Shown here: piece after piece, positions 16,989-30,726 of the stretch
Numbering within the stretch: position 1 is the stretch's first letter
How the letters are laid out: each line of letters begins with the position of its first letter
Assembly (NCBI RefSeq): GCF_950066645.1
Contig: NZ_CATMFB010000001.1
Coordinates: forward strand, 62,001-126,000
DNA from: an uncultured Thalassolituus sp.
Lineage (GTDB): Bacteria; Pseudomonadota; Gammaproteobacteria; Pseudomonadales; Oceanobacteraceae
Reading direction: 5' to 3'
DNA length: 64,000 nt
Position numbers and translations under genes: made by a program
Notes under the pieces: model-generated
Told to the model about the DNA's origin: nothing
Databases searched by the model: none
Seen by the model: only the letters and a program-made list of their open reading frames with translations

Positions 16989-18179
16989 CTTAACTTCGTT
17001 AATGAAATCCTTAAACGATATAACTGTCGAAGAGCTATCGTATGTTGGATGTAGTGCAGATGGTACAACTAGCTGAACATTTTCGGCCACCATCTCATCG
17101 ATTTGCTGCTTGGAAATAGCTGGCTGCAAAGTTATTAAGTGCTTGGTATTAATCCTTCGAGCCTCTGGAAGAATCTGACGCCAACGATCCTTACAGGTCG
17201 TTTTCGCACCCAGCATATGTAGCTTCTTATCAGGGTAGTTAGCATCTAAATACTGAGTTATTCCTGGGAAAATAAAGTCTGGTTTTCTGTTACCCTCTGT
17301 CTTTTTTCCTCTGGAGAAAAGGACTGCGTTCTGCATCAAGATCTCTTCGATATGATTTTCAAAAGCATGACCAACTCTCGACTTTCTTCTATTCTGAACA
17401 GATAGTGAAAATGAAATAAATTCATCTACATTGTCGTTAAATCCAGCTTTCAACTTTCTTTCAACAATCTCTTTTTCGATAGCCCTGAACATCGATTCCT
17501 CGACCGACATCCAATGCATCAGACTTCCGTCTGGATCATCCACAGGGGATACAACTGACGAGTTATTCCTGGCATACTGAGACAGATCCTTTGTCTTTGG
17601 AAATACACCTTTAAATGTAGAAAGCAGTTTTTTGACATCAAAACTCTCTGAACTACCTAGTTCCACACCATATCTGGACAAAATGATATTTAATGGGAGT
17701 TGGACCTGATTTTTAAAGGTATCGATTTTCCGGAATTTTTCACCAGATGCATCTTCAATGCTAAAAATATTGACCAGTTCATTTTTATAGGAACTGTCAG
17801 GATCGCAAAATATTATAAGTAAGCGGTTTGTTTTAGTGACTGCAACTAGTAAGAAATCCCCTTCCGATGCAGAATGTACGGCACTGCATGAGGGGTAATA
17901 TAAACGCCACTCGGGACCTCTGTTTGGATTTTGGAAACGAACGTCGTACCAGGTAACCTCTTCCTCCGAAACTACCGGATCAGCATTGTCAGAAAGGTGA
18001 ACGATTTCAGCGGCATACTTATATTGAGTTCCGTCGTTCCGACTACCCAGAACTTCCTTTAGTCCTGCTTGCACCAAACCACCCAATTCGTGTTGATTCG
18101 ATGATTCAGGATCAACATCTACTGCACTCGAGAACTTAAATGCTACTGCAGAAAAAACGTCACTAACTTTTTCAAACAC
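16983..18179 (-). CDS. EcoRII-type restriction endonuclease
   Basis: Type IIE restriction enzyme expected to cut at CCWGG and to need two sites. The 398 residues compare with about 404 for EcoRII. There is an N-terminal effector-like domain and a C-terminal PD-(D/E)XK catalytic domain. Asp301 (KPDFIFPG), Tyr310, Lys326 and Lys330 ([10 protein letters not shown]) sit two positions from the catalytic residues I recall for EcoRII, and [17 protein letters not shown] follows as in that family. The GTG at 18179 follows AAGGGA. It is convergent with the methylase, sharing the last six bases. The AT-rich sequence suggests horizontal acquisition. It looks intact and probably active. Confidence 0.94.
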   Translation of the reverse strand: MFEKVSDVFSAVAFKFSSAVDVDPESSNQHELGGLVQAGLKEVLGSRNDGTQYKYAAEIVHLSDNADPVVSEEEVTWYDVRFQNPNRGPEWRLYYPSCSAVHSASEGDFLLVAVTKTNRLLIIFCDPDSSYKNELVNIFSIEDASGEKFRKIDTFKNQVQLPLNIILSRYGVELGSSESFDVKKLLSTFKGVFPKTKDLSQYARNNSSVVSPVDDPDGSLMHWMSVEESMFRAIEKEIVERKLKAGFNDNVDEFISFSLSVQNRRKSRVGHAFENHIEEILMQNAVLFSRGKKTEGNRKPDFIFPGITQYLDANYPDKKLHMLGAKTTCKDRWRQILPEARRINTKHLITLQPAISKQQIDEMVAENVQLVVPSALHPTYDSSSTVISFKDFINEVKL

Positions 18180-18269
18180 TGATAATCCCTTTTCTTATAT
18201 ACGTTATAAACACCTTCGCAATATGGAAGTCTCTTGAATCTAATATTGCGATAGCAACCGAACTGTTTA

Positions 18270-18830
18270 TCAAAGTACTTTGTATACCATCGGCTGGCGC
18301 TTGACCGCATCGCAATGAAGGACACCTTGATAGGTTTTCTCCAGAACGATCTGTTTATCTATGCCAGCTTGATACTGCTTTGACGTACCCGTAACTCGAT
18401 CGCACTTATTGAAGTGGCATAACTCGATAATCTGGCCATCAAATGTGACGTTCAGACTCACATCAACAAAGTCATCTTTTTCTATATTGAGCTGAAGCTT
18501 GTCACCAGCCAGGATTTCGAATGCATCGTCCTGTGCCTGCTTCCACTCAAAACCTCGATAAATCCGATTCTCGGTCAACGTGCACTGTAGCCATTCACCC
18601 GGGTTGGAATCAGCCTTCTGCTGAGCGCGCTCCTCCTGCTCACGTATTTCTGCTTCCTGTTGGGCAATGCGGTACTTATCATCCAGTTCAGCCTGCTGTT
18701 GAACCGCTTGCTGACGCTGCTCCGGCGTCAATGCATTCCATTCAGATTCGCTCAAACCCATCGGGTAGGTAGAGCAGGCCGATATAGCGAGTGCAGAAAA
18801 GAGAATCGATAGAGAAGAGAGTACTTTCAT
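18270..18830 (-). CDS. Predicted lipoprotein with Gln/Glu-rich helix
   Basis: Function not recognised. The 186-residue precursor has a lipoprotein signal ending in AISAC. A Gln/Glu/Arg-rich helical stretch (ALTPEQRQQAVQQQAELDD onward, about residues 34-75) is followed by a compact C-terminal domain with four cysteines (WLQCTL, LCHFNKC, LHCDA) that may form disulfides. I chose the ATG at 18830 over the TTG just before it. The ribosome site is weak. It is on the same strand as mnmE but follows 34 bp after it, so it may be read with it. It is likely an envelope protein of the host rather than part of the restriction cassette. Confidence 0.75.
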   Translation of the reverse strand: MKVLSSLSILFSALAISACSTYPMGLSESEWNALTPEQRQQAVQQQAELDDKYRIAQQEAEIREQEERAQQKADSNPGEWLQCTLTENRIYRGFEWKQAQDDAFEILAGDKLQLNIEKDDFVDVSLNVTFDGQIIELCHFNKCDRVTGTSKQYQAGIDKQIVLEKTYQGVLHCDAVKRQPMVYKVL

Positions 18831-18864
18831 CAAACATATCCATGTTTAGAAAGCGCTAGTTTGC

Positions 18865-20256
18865 CTACTTCCCAATACAGAAGCTACCAAATATCTCGCC
18901 CAGCAAATCATCGGCGGTAAAAGCCCCGGTGATTTCGTTGAGTGCGTTCTGGGCCATTCGCAGATCTTCTGCAAGCAGTTCACCTGCGCCCATGCCTTCG
19001 AGCTGTTGGCGGCCGTAGGCGAGGGCGTCTTTGGCGCGGTTCAGAGCGTCGATATGGCGGCGGCGGGCAAGGAAGCCACCTTCGCTCGCGGCGTTGTAGC
19101 CCATCACATCTTTGAGGTGTTCACGCAGGGTGTCGACACCGATGTTCTGTTTCGCAGAGAGTGCAATGGTTGGGTAGCTGCCTGACGTATCTAATCCCAC
19201 GGTTTCTGTGGATAAGTCAGCTTTGTTGCGGATAACAGTTACGCGGCCACTGGCAAGCAGGTCGTCGGTGACTTGTTCGAGGCCGCGTTCGTCATAAAGC
19301 GCGTGTAAAAGCTTCTCTGGATCAGTTTCGTTAGTCGTGGAGTCGATCATCAGCAATATGCGGTCGGCTTTGCTGATTTCGTCCCAGGCGCGCTGAATGC
19401 CGATGCGTTCGACTTCGTCGGGAGCATCACGTAGGCCCGCGGTGTCGATGATGTGCAGGGGCATACCGTCGATGTGGATATGTTCTTTCAGTACGTCGCG
19501 GGTAGTGCCGGCAATGTCGGTCACAATGGCACGTTCCTGACCAGCCAGTGCGTTAAGCAGAGACGATTTACCGGCGTTCGGGCGGCCTGCAATCACAACG
19601 TTCATGCCTTCGCGCAATATCGCGCCCTGATTCGCTTCTTTCAGTACCAACTCTAACGCCTGTTCGACGTCAGTGAGCATGGCTTCAACTTTACCATCTG
19701 ACAGAAAGTCGATTTCTTCTTCCGGGAAGTCGATCGCGGCTTCTGTGTACATGCGCAAATGAATCAGCTGATCGAGCAGTTCGTGTACGCGCTTGGAGAA
19801 TTCGCCCTGCATGGAGCGCAGTGCACAGCGGGCGGCTTGCTCTGAGGCGGAGTCGATCAGATCGGCAATGGCTTCGGCCTGGGCCAGGTCCATTTTGTCG
19901 TTAAGGAAGGCACGTTCTGAGAATTCACCCGGCCGTGCCATACGGCAGCCTGCGGCGACGACTTCTTTCAGCAGCAGGTCGAGTACCACCGGGCCACCGT
20001 GGCCTTGCAGTTCGAGCACGTCTTCACCCGTAAAAGAATTTGGATTCGGGAAGAAGAGGGCAATGCCTTCGTCGAGTACGGTCCCATCCTGTGCTTTAAA
20101 CGGCCCATAGTGCGCATAGCGCGGTTTTGGCTCGTACCCCAATACGTTGAGTGCAACCTCTATGGCCTTGGTACCAGACACACGAATAATGCCGACGCCG
20201 CCACGCCCTGGGGCTGTTGCGATGGCTGTGATGGTGTCCTGGTGTACCTGGGTCAT
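18865..20256 (-). CDS. mnmE: tRNA uridine-5-carboxymethylaminomethyl modification GTPase MnmE
   Basis: With MnmG, modifies U34 of tRNAs reading split codon boxes. The 463 residues show the N-terminal folate-binding domain ([21 protein letters not shown]), a G domain inserted in a helical domain with G1 [13 protein letters not shown] and NKAD, and the invariant C-terminal CIGK. The ATG at 20256 gives the normal N-terminus; upstream codons in frame are not conserved and run through the structured repeat at 20276-20376. Orientation and position next to yidC are as in most gammaproteobacteria, but a terminator between yidC and mnmE implies its own promoter. Confidence 0.97.
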   Translation of the reverse strand: MTQVHQDTITAIATAPGRGGVGIIRVSGTKAIEVALNVLGYEPKPRYAHYGPFKAQDGTVLDEGIALFFPNPNSFTGEDVLELQGHGGPVVLDLLLKEVVAAGCRMARPGEFSERAFLNDKMDLAQAEAIADLIDSASEQAARCALRSMQGEFSKRVHELLDQLIHLRMYTEAAIDFPEEEIDFLSDGKVEAMLTDVEQALELVLKEANQGAILREGMNVVIAGRPNAGKSSLLNALAGQERAIVTDIAGTTRDVLKEHIHIDGMPLHIIDTAGLRDAPDEVERIGIQRAWDEISKADRILLMIDSTTNETDPEKLLHALYDERGLEQVTDDLLASGRVTVIRNKADLSTETVGLDTSGSYPTIALSAKQNIGVDTLREHLKDVMGYNAASEGGFLARRRHIDALNRAKDALAYGRQQLEGMGAGELLAEDLRMAQNALNEITGAFTADDLLGEIFGSFCIGK

Positions 20257-20275
20257 GGTCTGGCCTTTGTTAAGC

Positions 20276-20376
20276 AATATCACTGGATACATGAAGCAAG
20301 CATTTATGCCACGGATGGCATAACTGAGCGCACATGGATGTGCTTGCCGCGTCCTGCTGATGTATCCAGTGGTATT
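20276..20376. repeat. 101-bp structured inverted repeat in the mnmE leader
   Basis: Outer arms 20276-20292 and 20360-20376 pair over 17 bp with one G-T wobble. Nested inside are a 7-bp pairing (20296-20302 with 20341-20347) and an 8-bp hairpin with a four-base CGGA loop (20304-20311 with 20316-20323). It lies 19 bp before the mnmE ATG. It could be a structured 5' leader, a small RNA or a miniature inverted-repeat element; no clear target duplication was seen. Confidence 0.6.
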
Positions 20377-20417
20377 AGTATCTGTTGGTTTCGGGCTGCA
20401 GCCCATTTTAAGGCAAC

Positions 20418-20443
20418 AAAAAAGGCGCCGCAGCGCCTTTTTT
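20418..20443. terminator. Terminator after yidC
   Basis: An 11-bp perfect stem (20418-20428 with 20433-20443), CGCA loop and flanking A and T runs, 15 bp beyond the yidC stop. It separates the ribosomal protein/yidC operon from mnmE. Confidence 0.88.
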
Positions 20444-20458
20444 GGATTGATCACAGCA

Positions 20459-22117
20459 TCAGCTGTTTTCGATCTGTTTGGTGATCACATACTGCTGTGC
20501 AATCGACAGTACGTTGTTCACTACCCAGTACAGTACCAGACCGGCTGGGAACCACAGGAAGAACACAGTGAAGATGACTGGCATCAGCTGCATCACACGT
20601 GCCTGCATTGGGTCAGGCGGCGTTGGGTTGAGTCGCATCTGGATAAACATAGACAGACCCATCAGCAACGGCAGGATAAACAGTGGATCTTTGATCGAGA
20701 GGTCTTCAATCCACAGGAAGAACGGAGCCTGACGCAGCTCAACCGATTCCATCAGTACCCAGTAGAGTGCGATGAACACTGGCATCTGAACCAGGATTGG
20801 CAGACAGCCACTGAGTGGATTGATCTTCTCGTCTTTGTAGAGCTTCATCATTTCCTGACCAAGCTTCTCACGGTTATCACCGTAACGTTCTTTGATTTCC
20901 TGCATCTTAGGCGCGACTTTGCGCATATTCGCCATTGAGCGGTAAGACATGGCAGACAGCTTGAAGAAGGCCAGCTTGATCAGAACCGTCAGCAGGATAA
21001 TCGCAATACCCCAGTTACCCACGTAGTCGTGGATAAAATCGAGCAGCCAGAACAGCGGCTGAGCCACCCACCAGAGGATGCCGTAGTCGACAACCAGTTC
21101 CAGGTTGGGTGAGATCTCTTCGAGGCGATCCTGGATTTTAGGGCCAGCGTACAGCTGTGCGCCCATGGTCGCAGTTTCACCCGGCGCCACAGACACCGCA
21201 TTGTCGTAGAAGCCGAAAACGTAGTTACCTTTGACGAAACGGCCGTTATAGGTGTGCTGCTGATCCTGCGCTGGTACCCAGGCCGACACAAAGTAGTGTT
21301 GCAGTACTGCAGCCCAACCACCCTGTTCAACAGCTTTGAACGGCGCATCTTCAAGATCATCAAAAGCAACTTTCTTATAACGCTCTTCGCTGGTCGTCAG
21401 TGCCGCACCCAGATATGCCTGCATACCCATCGAGCTAGATTTCGAAGGATCAGGCGTGCCGTCACGTTTCAGCTGAGCATAAAACACACCCTGCCAGGCG
21501 TCTGCCGAGGTGTTCTGCACCCGGTAACGCACATCAATGAGGTAGTTACTGCGGGTGAAGGTGAAAATTTTCTCGATGTTCGCTTTGTCAGATGTTGTTT
21601 TCAGTACAACCTGAAGAGTTTCCTGACCGTCTTCCAGACGATATTCGCTGCTTTCGGCACTGTAGAGTGCACCGCCGTTTTTGTCGACGCCGTCACGGCC
21701 GAGCAGGCCGCTTTGCGCTACAAAGGTACGTAACTGGCTGTTTTCCAGCAGAGTGAAAGGAACGTCCTGCTGATCAATTGAGTAAGGGTATGCAGGCAGA
21801 CGTACTTCAGATACCTGACCGCCACGAGGGTCGATCACTACCTGGAGAACATCAGTTTCAATACGGATCAGATCACCGGTAGGCTTTGCAACCTCAGGTG
21901 AGTCAGTGGTTACTAACGGCTGCTCACTGACATCAGGAGTATCAGATTCTGCGGCAGATGCGGGCGCATCGCCTGCAAATGGGCTGTCACTGGTCTGAGT
22001 AGCAATTACAGAGGCTGAAGGTGCTTCGGTCGAACCGTAGTCGTTATTCCAGGCCATGATCAGAGCGTAAGAGCTGATCGCCAGACCGGCAAATATGATT
22101 AAACGGCGGATATCCAT
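20459..22117 (-). CDS. yidC: Membrane protein insertase YidC
   Basis: Inner-membrane insertase acting alone or with SecYEG. The 552-residue protein has the N-terminal uncleaved helix ([20 protein letters not shown]), a Ser/Thr/Ala-rich linker and the large beta-sandwich periplasmic domain of Gram-negative YidC. The conserved C-terminal five-helix core contains [20 protein letters not shown] and the [17 protein letters not shown] segment. The ATG at 22117 gives the standard N-terminus. It begins 2 bp after the yidD stop. A strong terminator follows. Confidence 0.97.
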   Translation of the reverse strand: MDIRRLIIFAGLAISSYALIMAWNNDYGSTEAPSASVIATQTSDSPFAGDAPASAAESDTPDVSEQPLVTTDSPEVAKPTGDLIRIETDVLQVVIDPRGGQVSEVRLPAYPYSIDQQDVPFTLLENSQLRTFVAQSGLLGRDGVDKNGGALYSAESSEYRLEDGQETLQVVLKTTSDKANIEKIFTFTRSNYLIDVRYRVQNTSADAWQGVFYAQLKRDGTPDPSKSSSMGMQAYLGAALTTSEERYKKVAFDDLEDAPFKAVEQGGWAAVLQHYFVSAWVPAQDQQHTYNGRFVKGNYVFGFYDNAVSVAPGETATMGAQLYAGPKIQDRLEEISPNLELVVDYGILWWVAQPLFWLLDFIHDYVGNWGIAIILLTVLIKLAFFKLSAMSYRSMANMRKVAPKMQEIKERYGDNREKLGQEMMKLYKDEKINPLSGCLPILVQMPVFIALYWVLMESVELRQAPFFLWIEDLSIKDPLFILPLLMGLSMFIQMRLNPTPPDPMQARVMQLMPVIFTVFFLWFPAGLVLYWVVNNVLSIAQQYVITKQIENS

Positions 22118-22119
22118 GG

Positions 22120-22422
22120 TCAGGGTTTCCGTTGGCAGCAATGAGAAGAATGAGTGTGGACGTCCCGATCCGGGACAAGATCTACCCCGTGGCCACCCCA
22201 GGGGTGACAACGGCCTATCCGGCGCAATGCCAGCATACCACCACGGATGACTCCGAAACGGCGGATTGCTTCATCAGCATAGGAAGAACAGGTGGGGTAG
22301 TATCGACAGCGACTGGGAAAAAGAGGACTGATCGCATAGCGATAAACAGCAATCAGGGCGAGTGCGATCTTTGCGACCGGATTAACGCCGCTTTTTGCGG
22401 CCTCTTCCTGGGTGTTTACCAT
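22120..22422 (-). CDS. yidD: Membrane protein insertion efficiency factor YidD
   Basis: Small membrane-associated protein that aids YidC-dependent insertion. The 100 residues include the family signature [19 protein letters not shown] with its conserved cysteines and [14 protein letters not shown]. Its start lies 41 bp inside the end of rnpA, in another frame, and its stop is 2 bp before yidC, so translation of rnpA, yidD and yidC is probably coupled. The N-terminus ([15 protein letters not shown]) is about 15 residues longer than the minimal family form. Confidence 0.95.
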   Translation of the reverse strand: MVNTQEEAAKSGVNPVAKIALALIAVYRYAISPLFPSRCRYYPTCSSYADEAIRRFGVIRGGMLALRRIGRCHPWGGHGVDLVPDRDVHTHSSHCCQRKP

Positions 22423-22771
22423 GAGGTTGCTTCAGTCTGAACCAGAGGCTGTCGATCATCGCACGTATCTGCTGATTGTCCAGTTCAACAATTCCCGAAC
22501 GGGCAAGAATGACGAAATCATTCTTTTCCAGATCATGCTGATGTTGGCGGAAAGACTCACGGATCAGGCGTTTCACCCGGTTGCGGTCTACTGCTTTCTT
22601 CAGCTGTTTTCTGGCCAGAACAAACCCCACACGAGGTTGTTCAAGCCCATTCGGTGTTGCCAGCACCAGCAGGTGAGGCGTGCTACCTCGCAGAGCCGTG
22701 TTATCAAAAACACGTTTAAACTCTGCCGCTTTCAGTAACCGTAAATCTTTACGGAACGACGAATCCGGCAT
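22382..22771 (-). CDS. rnpA: Ribonuclease P protein component
   Basis: Basic protein subunit that helps the RNase P ribozyme process tRNA 5' ends. The 129 residues contain the RNR signature ([17 protein letters not shown]) and the central cleft sheet ([10 protein letters not shown]). A basic tail ([10 protein letters not shown]) extends past the fold and is where the gene overlaps yidD by 41 bp, so the tail's codons are constrained by both genes. It follows rpmH by 30 bp in the standard order. Confidence 0.96.
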   Translation of the reverse strand: MPDSSFRKDLRLLKAAEFKRVFDNTALRGSTPHLLVLATPNGLEQPRVGFVLARKQLKKAVDRNRVKRLIRESFRQHQHDLEKNDFVILARSGIVELDNQQIRAMIDSLWFRLKQPHGKHPGRGRKKRR

Positions 22772-22801
22772 TGAGTATTGCCCTGCAGGTTAAAACAGCA
22801 A

Positions 22802-23501
<700 letters not shown>

Positions 23502-25046
23502 GTGACAGGTTTGTGGGATGACTGCCTGGGGTATCTTCAACATGAGTTACCTGCACAGCAATACAACACATGGATTCGTCCTCTGATTGCCAGTACTGAT
23601 AATGGTCAGCTCGTCCTGAGTGCGCCAAACCGGTTTGTAAAAGACTGGGTGCGTGACAAATATCTGCAGCGTATTCAGGAAATCATGTCTGAGCTGAATG
23701 GCGGACGCATTACTCATGTGGATGTCGTTGCCGGTGAAAGCCGTCCTATGTTCAGCGCGTCAGTGGCTCCTCCGCGTCCGGAGCGTCGTCAGCCAGTCGC
23801 TGAAAACACGATGAATTTTGCTGCTCCGCGTGAAGAACCTGTTGAGTCGGTCAGTGCGCCGGTTTCCGCGCCTTCATATGCAGCACCTTCTTCCTTTATA
23901 GACCCGCTTGAAGGTCCACCGCCTTCATCTGAAGAACTGGCTGTGGTTCCGGTTGAAGAAACGCCGCCTCCAGCACCCGCGCCTAAAGCGAAGCGTAATG
24001 TGCAGGTAGAAGGGGGGCTGCAACATCAGAGTTTCCTGAACCAGGCGTTTACTTTCAGCAGTTTTGTTGAGGGTAAGTCTAACCAGTTGGCTCATGCTGC
24101 TGCTAAGCAGGTCTCGGAAAATCCGGGGGGATCTTACAACCCACTGTTTATATATGGTGGTGTTGGTCTGGGTAAGACCCACCTTATGCATGCGGTCGGC
24201 AACTTTCTGCAGTCTAAGAACCCGAACGCCAAAGTGCTTTACGTTCATTCTGAACGCTTCGTTCAGGACATGGTGAAGGCTCTGCAGTTGGGTGCTATTA
24301 ACGAATTTAAGCGGTTTTACCGTAGCCTTGATGCCTTGCTGATCGACGATATCCAGTTTTTTGCGGGTAAAGAGCGTTCGCAGGAAGAGTTCTTCCACAC
24401 TTTTAATGCGTTGCTTGAGGGTGGTCAGCAGATGATTCTGACCTGTGATCGTTACCCGAAAGAAATTAATGGTCTGGAAGAGCGCCTTAAGTCACGTTTT
24501 GGCTGGGGTTTAACGGTTGCAGTAGAACCTCCGGAACTGGAAACGCGCGTTGCTATTCTGATGAAGAAGGCGGTACAGATCGGTATGGATCTTCCCGATG
24601 ACGCAGCGTTTTTCATCGCGCAGAAGATACGCTCTAACGTGCGTGAGCTGGAAGGAGCGTTAAAGCGCGTCGCGGCTAACGCCCAGTTCACAGGCAGTGA
24701 AATAACCCTGCCTTTTATTAAAGAATCTCTGAAAGACCTTCTCGCTCTGCAGGATAAGCAGGTGAGTGTCGAAAATATTCAGCGAACGGTCGCTGAGTAT
24801 TACAAAATCAAGATGTCTGATTTATTATCTAAGCGCCGCACGCGTTCAGTTGCCCGACCACGCCAGGTAGCAATGGCATTGAGCAAAGAGCTGACGAATC
24901 ACAGTCTGCCTGAAATAGGCGAACTCTTTGGTGGTCGTGATCACACCACGGTATTACACGCGTGCCGTAAGATAAAAGAATTACAGGAATCCAGTGCAGA
25001 CGTTCGGGAAGACTATAAGAACCTGCTGCGCTCACTGACAACCTAA
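23502..25046 (+). CDS. dnaA: Chromosomal replication initiator DnaA
   Basis: AAA+ ATPase that opens oriC and loads the helicase. Of 514 residues, domain I is about 1-85 ([20 protein letters not shown]), followed by a long Pro/Ala-rich domain II linker to about 170. The AAA+ domain has Walker [11 protein letters not shown] and Walker [10 protein letters not shown], and the C-terminal DnaA-box-binding domain has [16 protein letters not shown] chose GTG at 23502, preceded by AGAGG at six bases, over the GTG at 23496 that overlaps that site. The linker is longer than in E. coli. It leads the dnaA-dnaN-recF-gyrB series. Confidence 0.98.
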   Translation: MTGLWDDCLGYLQHELPAQQYNTWIRPLIASTDNGQLVLSAPNRFVKDWVRDKYLQRIQEIMSELNGGRITHVDVVAGESRPMFSASVAPPRPERRQPVAENTMNFAAPREEPVESVSAPVSAPSYAAPSSFIDPLEGPPPSSEELAVVPVEETPPPAPAPKAKRNVQVEGGLQHQSFLNQAFTFSSFVEGKSNQLAHAAAKQVSENPGGSYNPLFIYGGVGLGKTHLMHAVGNFLQSKNPNAKVLYVHSERFVQDMVKALQLGAINEFKRFYRSLDALLIDDIQFFAGKERSQEEFFHTFNALLEGGQQMILTCDRYPKEINGLEERLKSRFGWGLTVAVEPPELETRVAILMKKAVQIGMDLPDDAAFFIAQKIRSNVRELEGALKRVAANAQFTGSEITLPFIKESLKDLLALQDKQVSVENIQRTVAEYYKIKMSDLLSKRRTRSVARPRQVAMALSKELTNHSLPEIGELFGGRDHTTVLHACRKIKELQESSADVREDYKNLLRSLTT

Positions 25047-25085
25047 AGGCCCTGCCGTAAAGGCACCGGAACTGAGTGGAGAACC

Positions 25086-26186
25086 ATGAAATTCGTCATA
25101 TCCAGGGAAGCCCTTCTGCGACCACTGCAACTGGTGGCTGGTGTAGTTGAAAAGCGCCAGACTCTGCCTGTGCTGTCTAACGTACTGCTGGAGACAGAAG
25201 GTCAGCAACTTTCTTTAACGGGTACCGATCTTGAGGTCGAACTGGTTGGCCGTGTCACACTTGATGAAGTGGGACAGGAAGGCGCAATTACAGTACCGGC
25301 GAAGAAGCTGATGGATATCTGCCGCTCACTGCCTGATGGTGCACAGATTGAAATTGAACAGGAAGAAGCGCGCGTAAACGTCCGCTCTGGTCGTTCGCGT
25401 TTTACGCTTTCTACACTTCCTGCGACTGAATTCCCGAATGTTGATGCCATTGCCAATGAGCAGACATTCGCACTGGCGCAGCAGGATCTTCGCCGGATCA
25501 TCGATCGCACCAGTTTCGCGATGGCTCAGCAGGACGTCCGCTACTACCTCAACGGCATGCTGATTGAGGTAAACCCGGAAGGTCTGCGTGCGGTAGCGAC
25601 TGACGGCCACCGTCTGGCGACCTGTCACGTGGCTGTATCTGGTCCTAAAGAAGCGCAACAGATTATTCTGCCGCGTAAAGGTGTGCTCGAGATGGCTAAG
25701 CTGCTGACTGACCCTGAAGCGTCTGTCAGCCTGTCACTGAGTGCGAATCACCTGCGTGCTCATACCGAAGCCTTTACCTTCACATCGAAGCTGGTCGACG
25801 GTAAATTCCCTGACTATGGTCGCGTGATTCCGAAGAATGGTTCAAACGTGATGCTGGGTGATCGTACTGAACTTCGCCAGGTATTTAACCGTACTGCGAT
25901 TCTTTCGAACGAAAAGTATCGTGGCGTGCGCATGGTGCTCAGCACAGACAACCTGCAGGTGTTTGCAAACAACCCTGAGCAGGAAGAAGCTGAAGAGTCG
26001 GTTGGTGTTCAGTATCAGGGCGATTCACTGGAGATGGGCTTCAATGTGTCTTATCTGCAGGACGTTCTGGGTGTAATCGATTCTGATACGGTGAAGTTCA
26101 CTATGTCAGATGCTAACAGCAGTGCATTGGTTGAAGAGCCGGAAGGCGGCGATGCCATGTACGTTGTCATGCCAATGCGCCTCTAG
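25086..26186 (+). CDS. dnaN: DNA polymerase III beta sliding clamp
   Basis: Ring-shaped processivity clamp of the replicase. The 366 residues match the family length, with three repeats of the clamp fold beginning MKFVISREALLRPLQLVAG and ending in the usual VVMPMRL, which lines the peptide-binding pocket. It follows dnaA by 39 bp and precedes recF by 22 bp. No unusual features. Confidence 0.98.
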   Translation: MKFVISREALLRPLQLVAGVVEKRQTLPVLSNVLLETEGQQLSLTGTDLEVELVGRVTLDEVGQEGAITVPAKKLMDICRSLPDGAQIEIEQEEARVNVRSGRSRFTLSTLPATEFPNVDAIANEQTFALAQQDLRRIIDRTSFAMAQQDVRYYLNGMLIEVNPEGLRAVATDGHRLATCHVAVSGPKEAQQIILPRKGVLEMAKLLTDPEASVSLSLSANHLRAHTEAFTFTSKLVDGKFPDYGRVIPKNGSNVMLGDRTELRQVFNRTAILSNEKYRGVRMVLSTDNLQVFANNPEQEEAEESVGVQYQGDSLEMGFNVSYLQDVLGVIDSDTVKFTMSDANSSALVEEPEGGDAMYVVMPMRL

Positions 26187-26208
26187 TAAATCCTTCGGAT
26201 TTCTCTTT

Positions 26209-29713
<3,505 letters not shown>

Positions 29714-29723
29714 TCCACGCTTG

Positions 29724-29739
29724 TGTTTCACGTGGAACA
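29724..29739. promoter_or_regulatory. parS partition site 3, after gyrB
   Basis: TGTTTCACGTGGAACA, differing at one base from the other two copies and close to the bacterial consensus. It sits between the gyrB stop and its terminator. Confidence 0.9.
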
Positions 29740-29756
29740 CTGGCCAGCTAAACAGA

Positions 29757-29791
29757 AGCCCTGCCTGACTTGCGTCAGGCGGGGCTTTTTT
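29757..29791 (+). terminator. gyrB terminator
   Basis: A 13-bp stem (29757-29769 with 29774-29786, one G-T pair), four-base loop and a run of six T. Confidence 0.9.
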
Positions 29792-29949
29792 ATTATGACA
29801 GGGAAGCGAGATGTCAGAAGGTCGTCATTTGGCTCATATGGCAACCTTGCGCACTTGAAGCTGGTATCGCGTCAGGCCATGATACTGAACCAGCAGTAAA
29901 CGGCCTCAGCGCTTCGCTGAGAGGTTTCACGCTTCAGGGAGGGCACGAC

Positions 29950-30726
29950 ATGGCAATAGAAGCCAGCGTTGGCCAGGAGGGCGTTAACGCGCCTTCAGAT
30001 GTGCGGGTGATACAAGCGGCTCTGAATGCCGTTATGCATCCGGAGATTCCATTGGCAGTTGATGGGCTGATTGGTCCGAAAACGATTGGAATGATTACGT
30101 CTTTTCAGGATGACAAGGTGGGTCTGCGACGACCGGACGGTCGGGTAGATCCGGGTGGACGCACGCTGAGGACATTACGCAGTCTGATCCCTAAGGCGCT
30201 GACGCCGGATGCGCTGGCGGCCGTGATGCCGTCTGCGTCGCCCCGGGTCGTAGAGAAGTATTTTCCATTACTGAATCATCAATGTGATTGCCACAGCGCG
30301 ATCAGCTCGCCGTTGCGCCTGTCTCATTTTCTCGCTCAGATTGGTCACGAGAGTCTGTCACTGCAGCTCACAGAGGAACTCGCATCGGGTGAAGCCTACG
30401 AGGGCAGGGATGACCTGGGGAACACTCAGCCTGGTGATGGTGTGCGCTTTAAGGGGCGTGGGCTGATTCAGTTGACCGGGCGCTATAACTACGAGCGTTA
30501 TGCCGTGTTTGCCGATCTGGATACATCCGATGAGCACTGGCCGGAGCAGCTATGTTCACCAGAGCATGCGCTGGCGGTGAGCCTCTGGTTCTGGGAGCAG
30601 CGCGGACTGGCAGATAAAGCGGACAAGGATGATGTGAAAGGCATCACCAAGGCGATCAATGGCGGTTACAACGGTCTGGCAGACCGTGAAGCCTATCTCG
30701 CCCGGGCGAAGTTTTTCCTGACCTGA
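29950..30726 (+). CDS. GH19 chitinase/endolysin-like protein with peptidoglycan-binding domain
   Basis: Predicted hydrolase of chitin or peptidoglycan glycan strands. The 258 residues have an N-terminal peptidoglycan-binding type-1-like domain (about 5-75; DVRVIQAALNAV, LAVDGLIGPKTIGMI) and a GH19 domain. The catalytic-helix motif is AQIGHESLSLQLTEEL, followed by YEGRDDLGNTQPGDG and FKGRGLIQLTGRYNYERY, as in phage-type GH19 endolysins. No signal peptide is visible, so export would need a holin or lysis. GGGAGG precedes the ATG at 29950. Its place right after gyrB is not standard and suggests a phage-derived gene. Bacteriolytic activity is inferred. Confidence 0.85.
   Translation: MAIEASVGQEGVNAPSDVRVIQAALNAVMHPEIPLAVDGLIGPKTIGMITSFQDDKVGLRRPDGRVDPGGRTLRTLRSLIPKALTPDALAAVMPSASPRVVEKYFPLLNHQCDCHSAISSPLRLSHFLAQIGHESLSLQLTEELASGEAYEGRDDLGNTQPGDGVRFKGRGLIQLTGRYNYERYAVFADLDTSDEHWPEQLCSPEHALAVSLWFWEQRGLADKADKDDVKGITKAINGGYNGLADREAYLARAKFFLT

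Noticed and set aside
29905-29921. Hairpin CTCAGCG/CGCTGAG before the GH19 gene
   Set aside because: Short, no T-run and no recognised role; could be a leader structure but no support.
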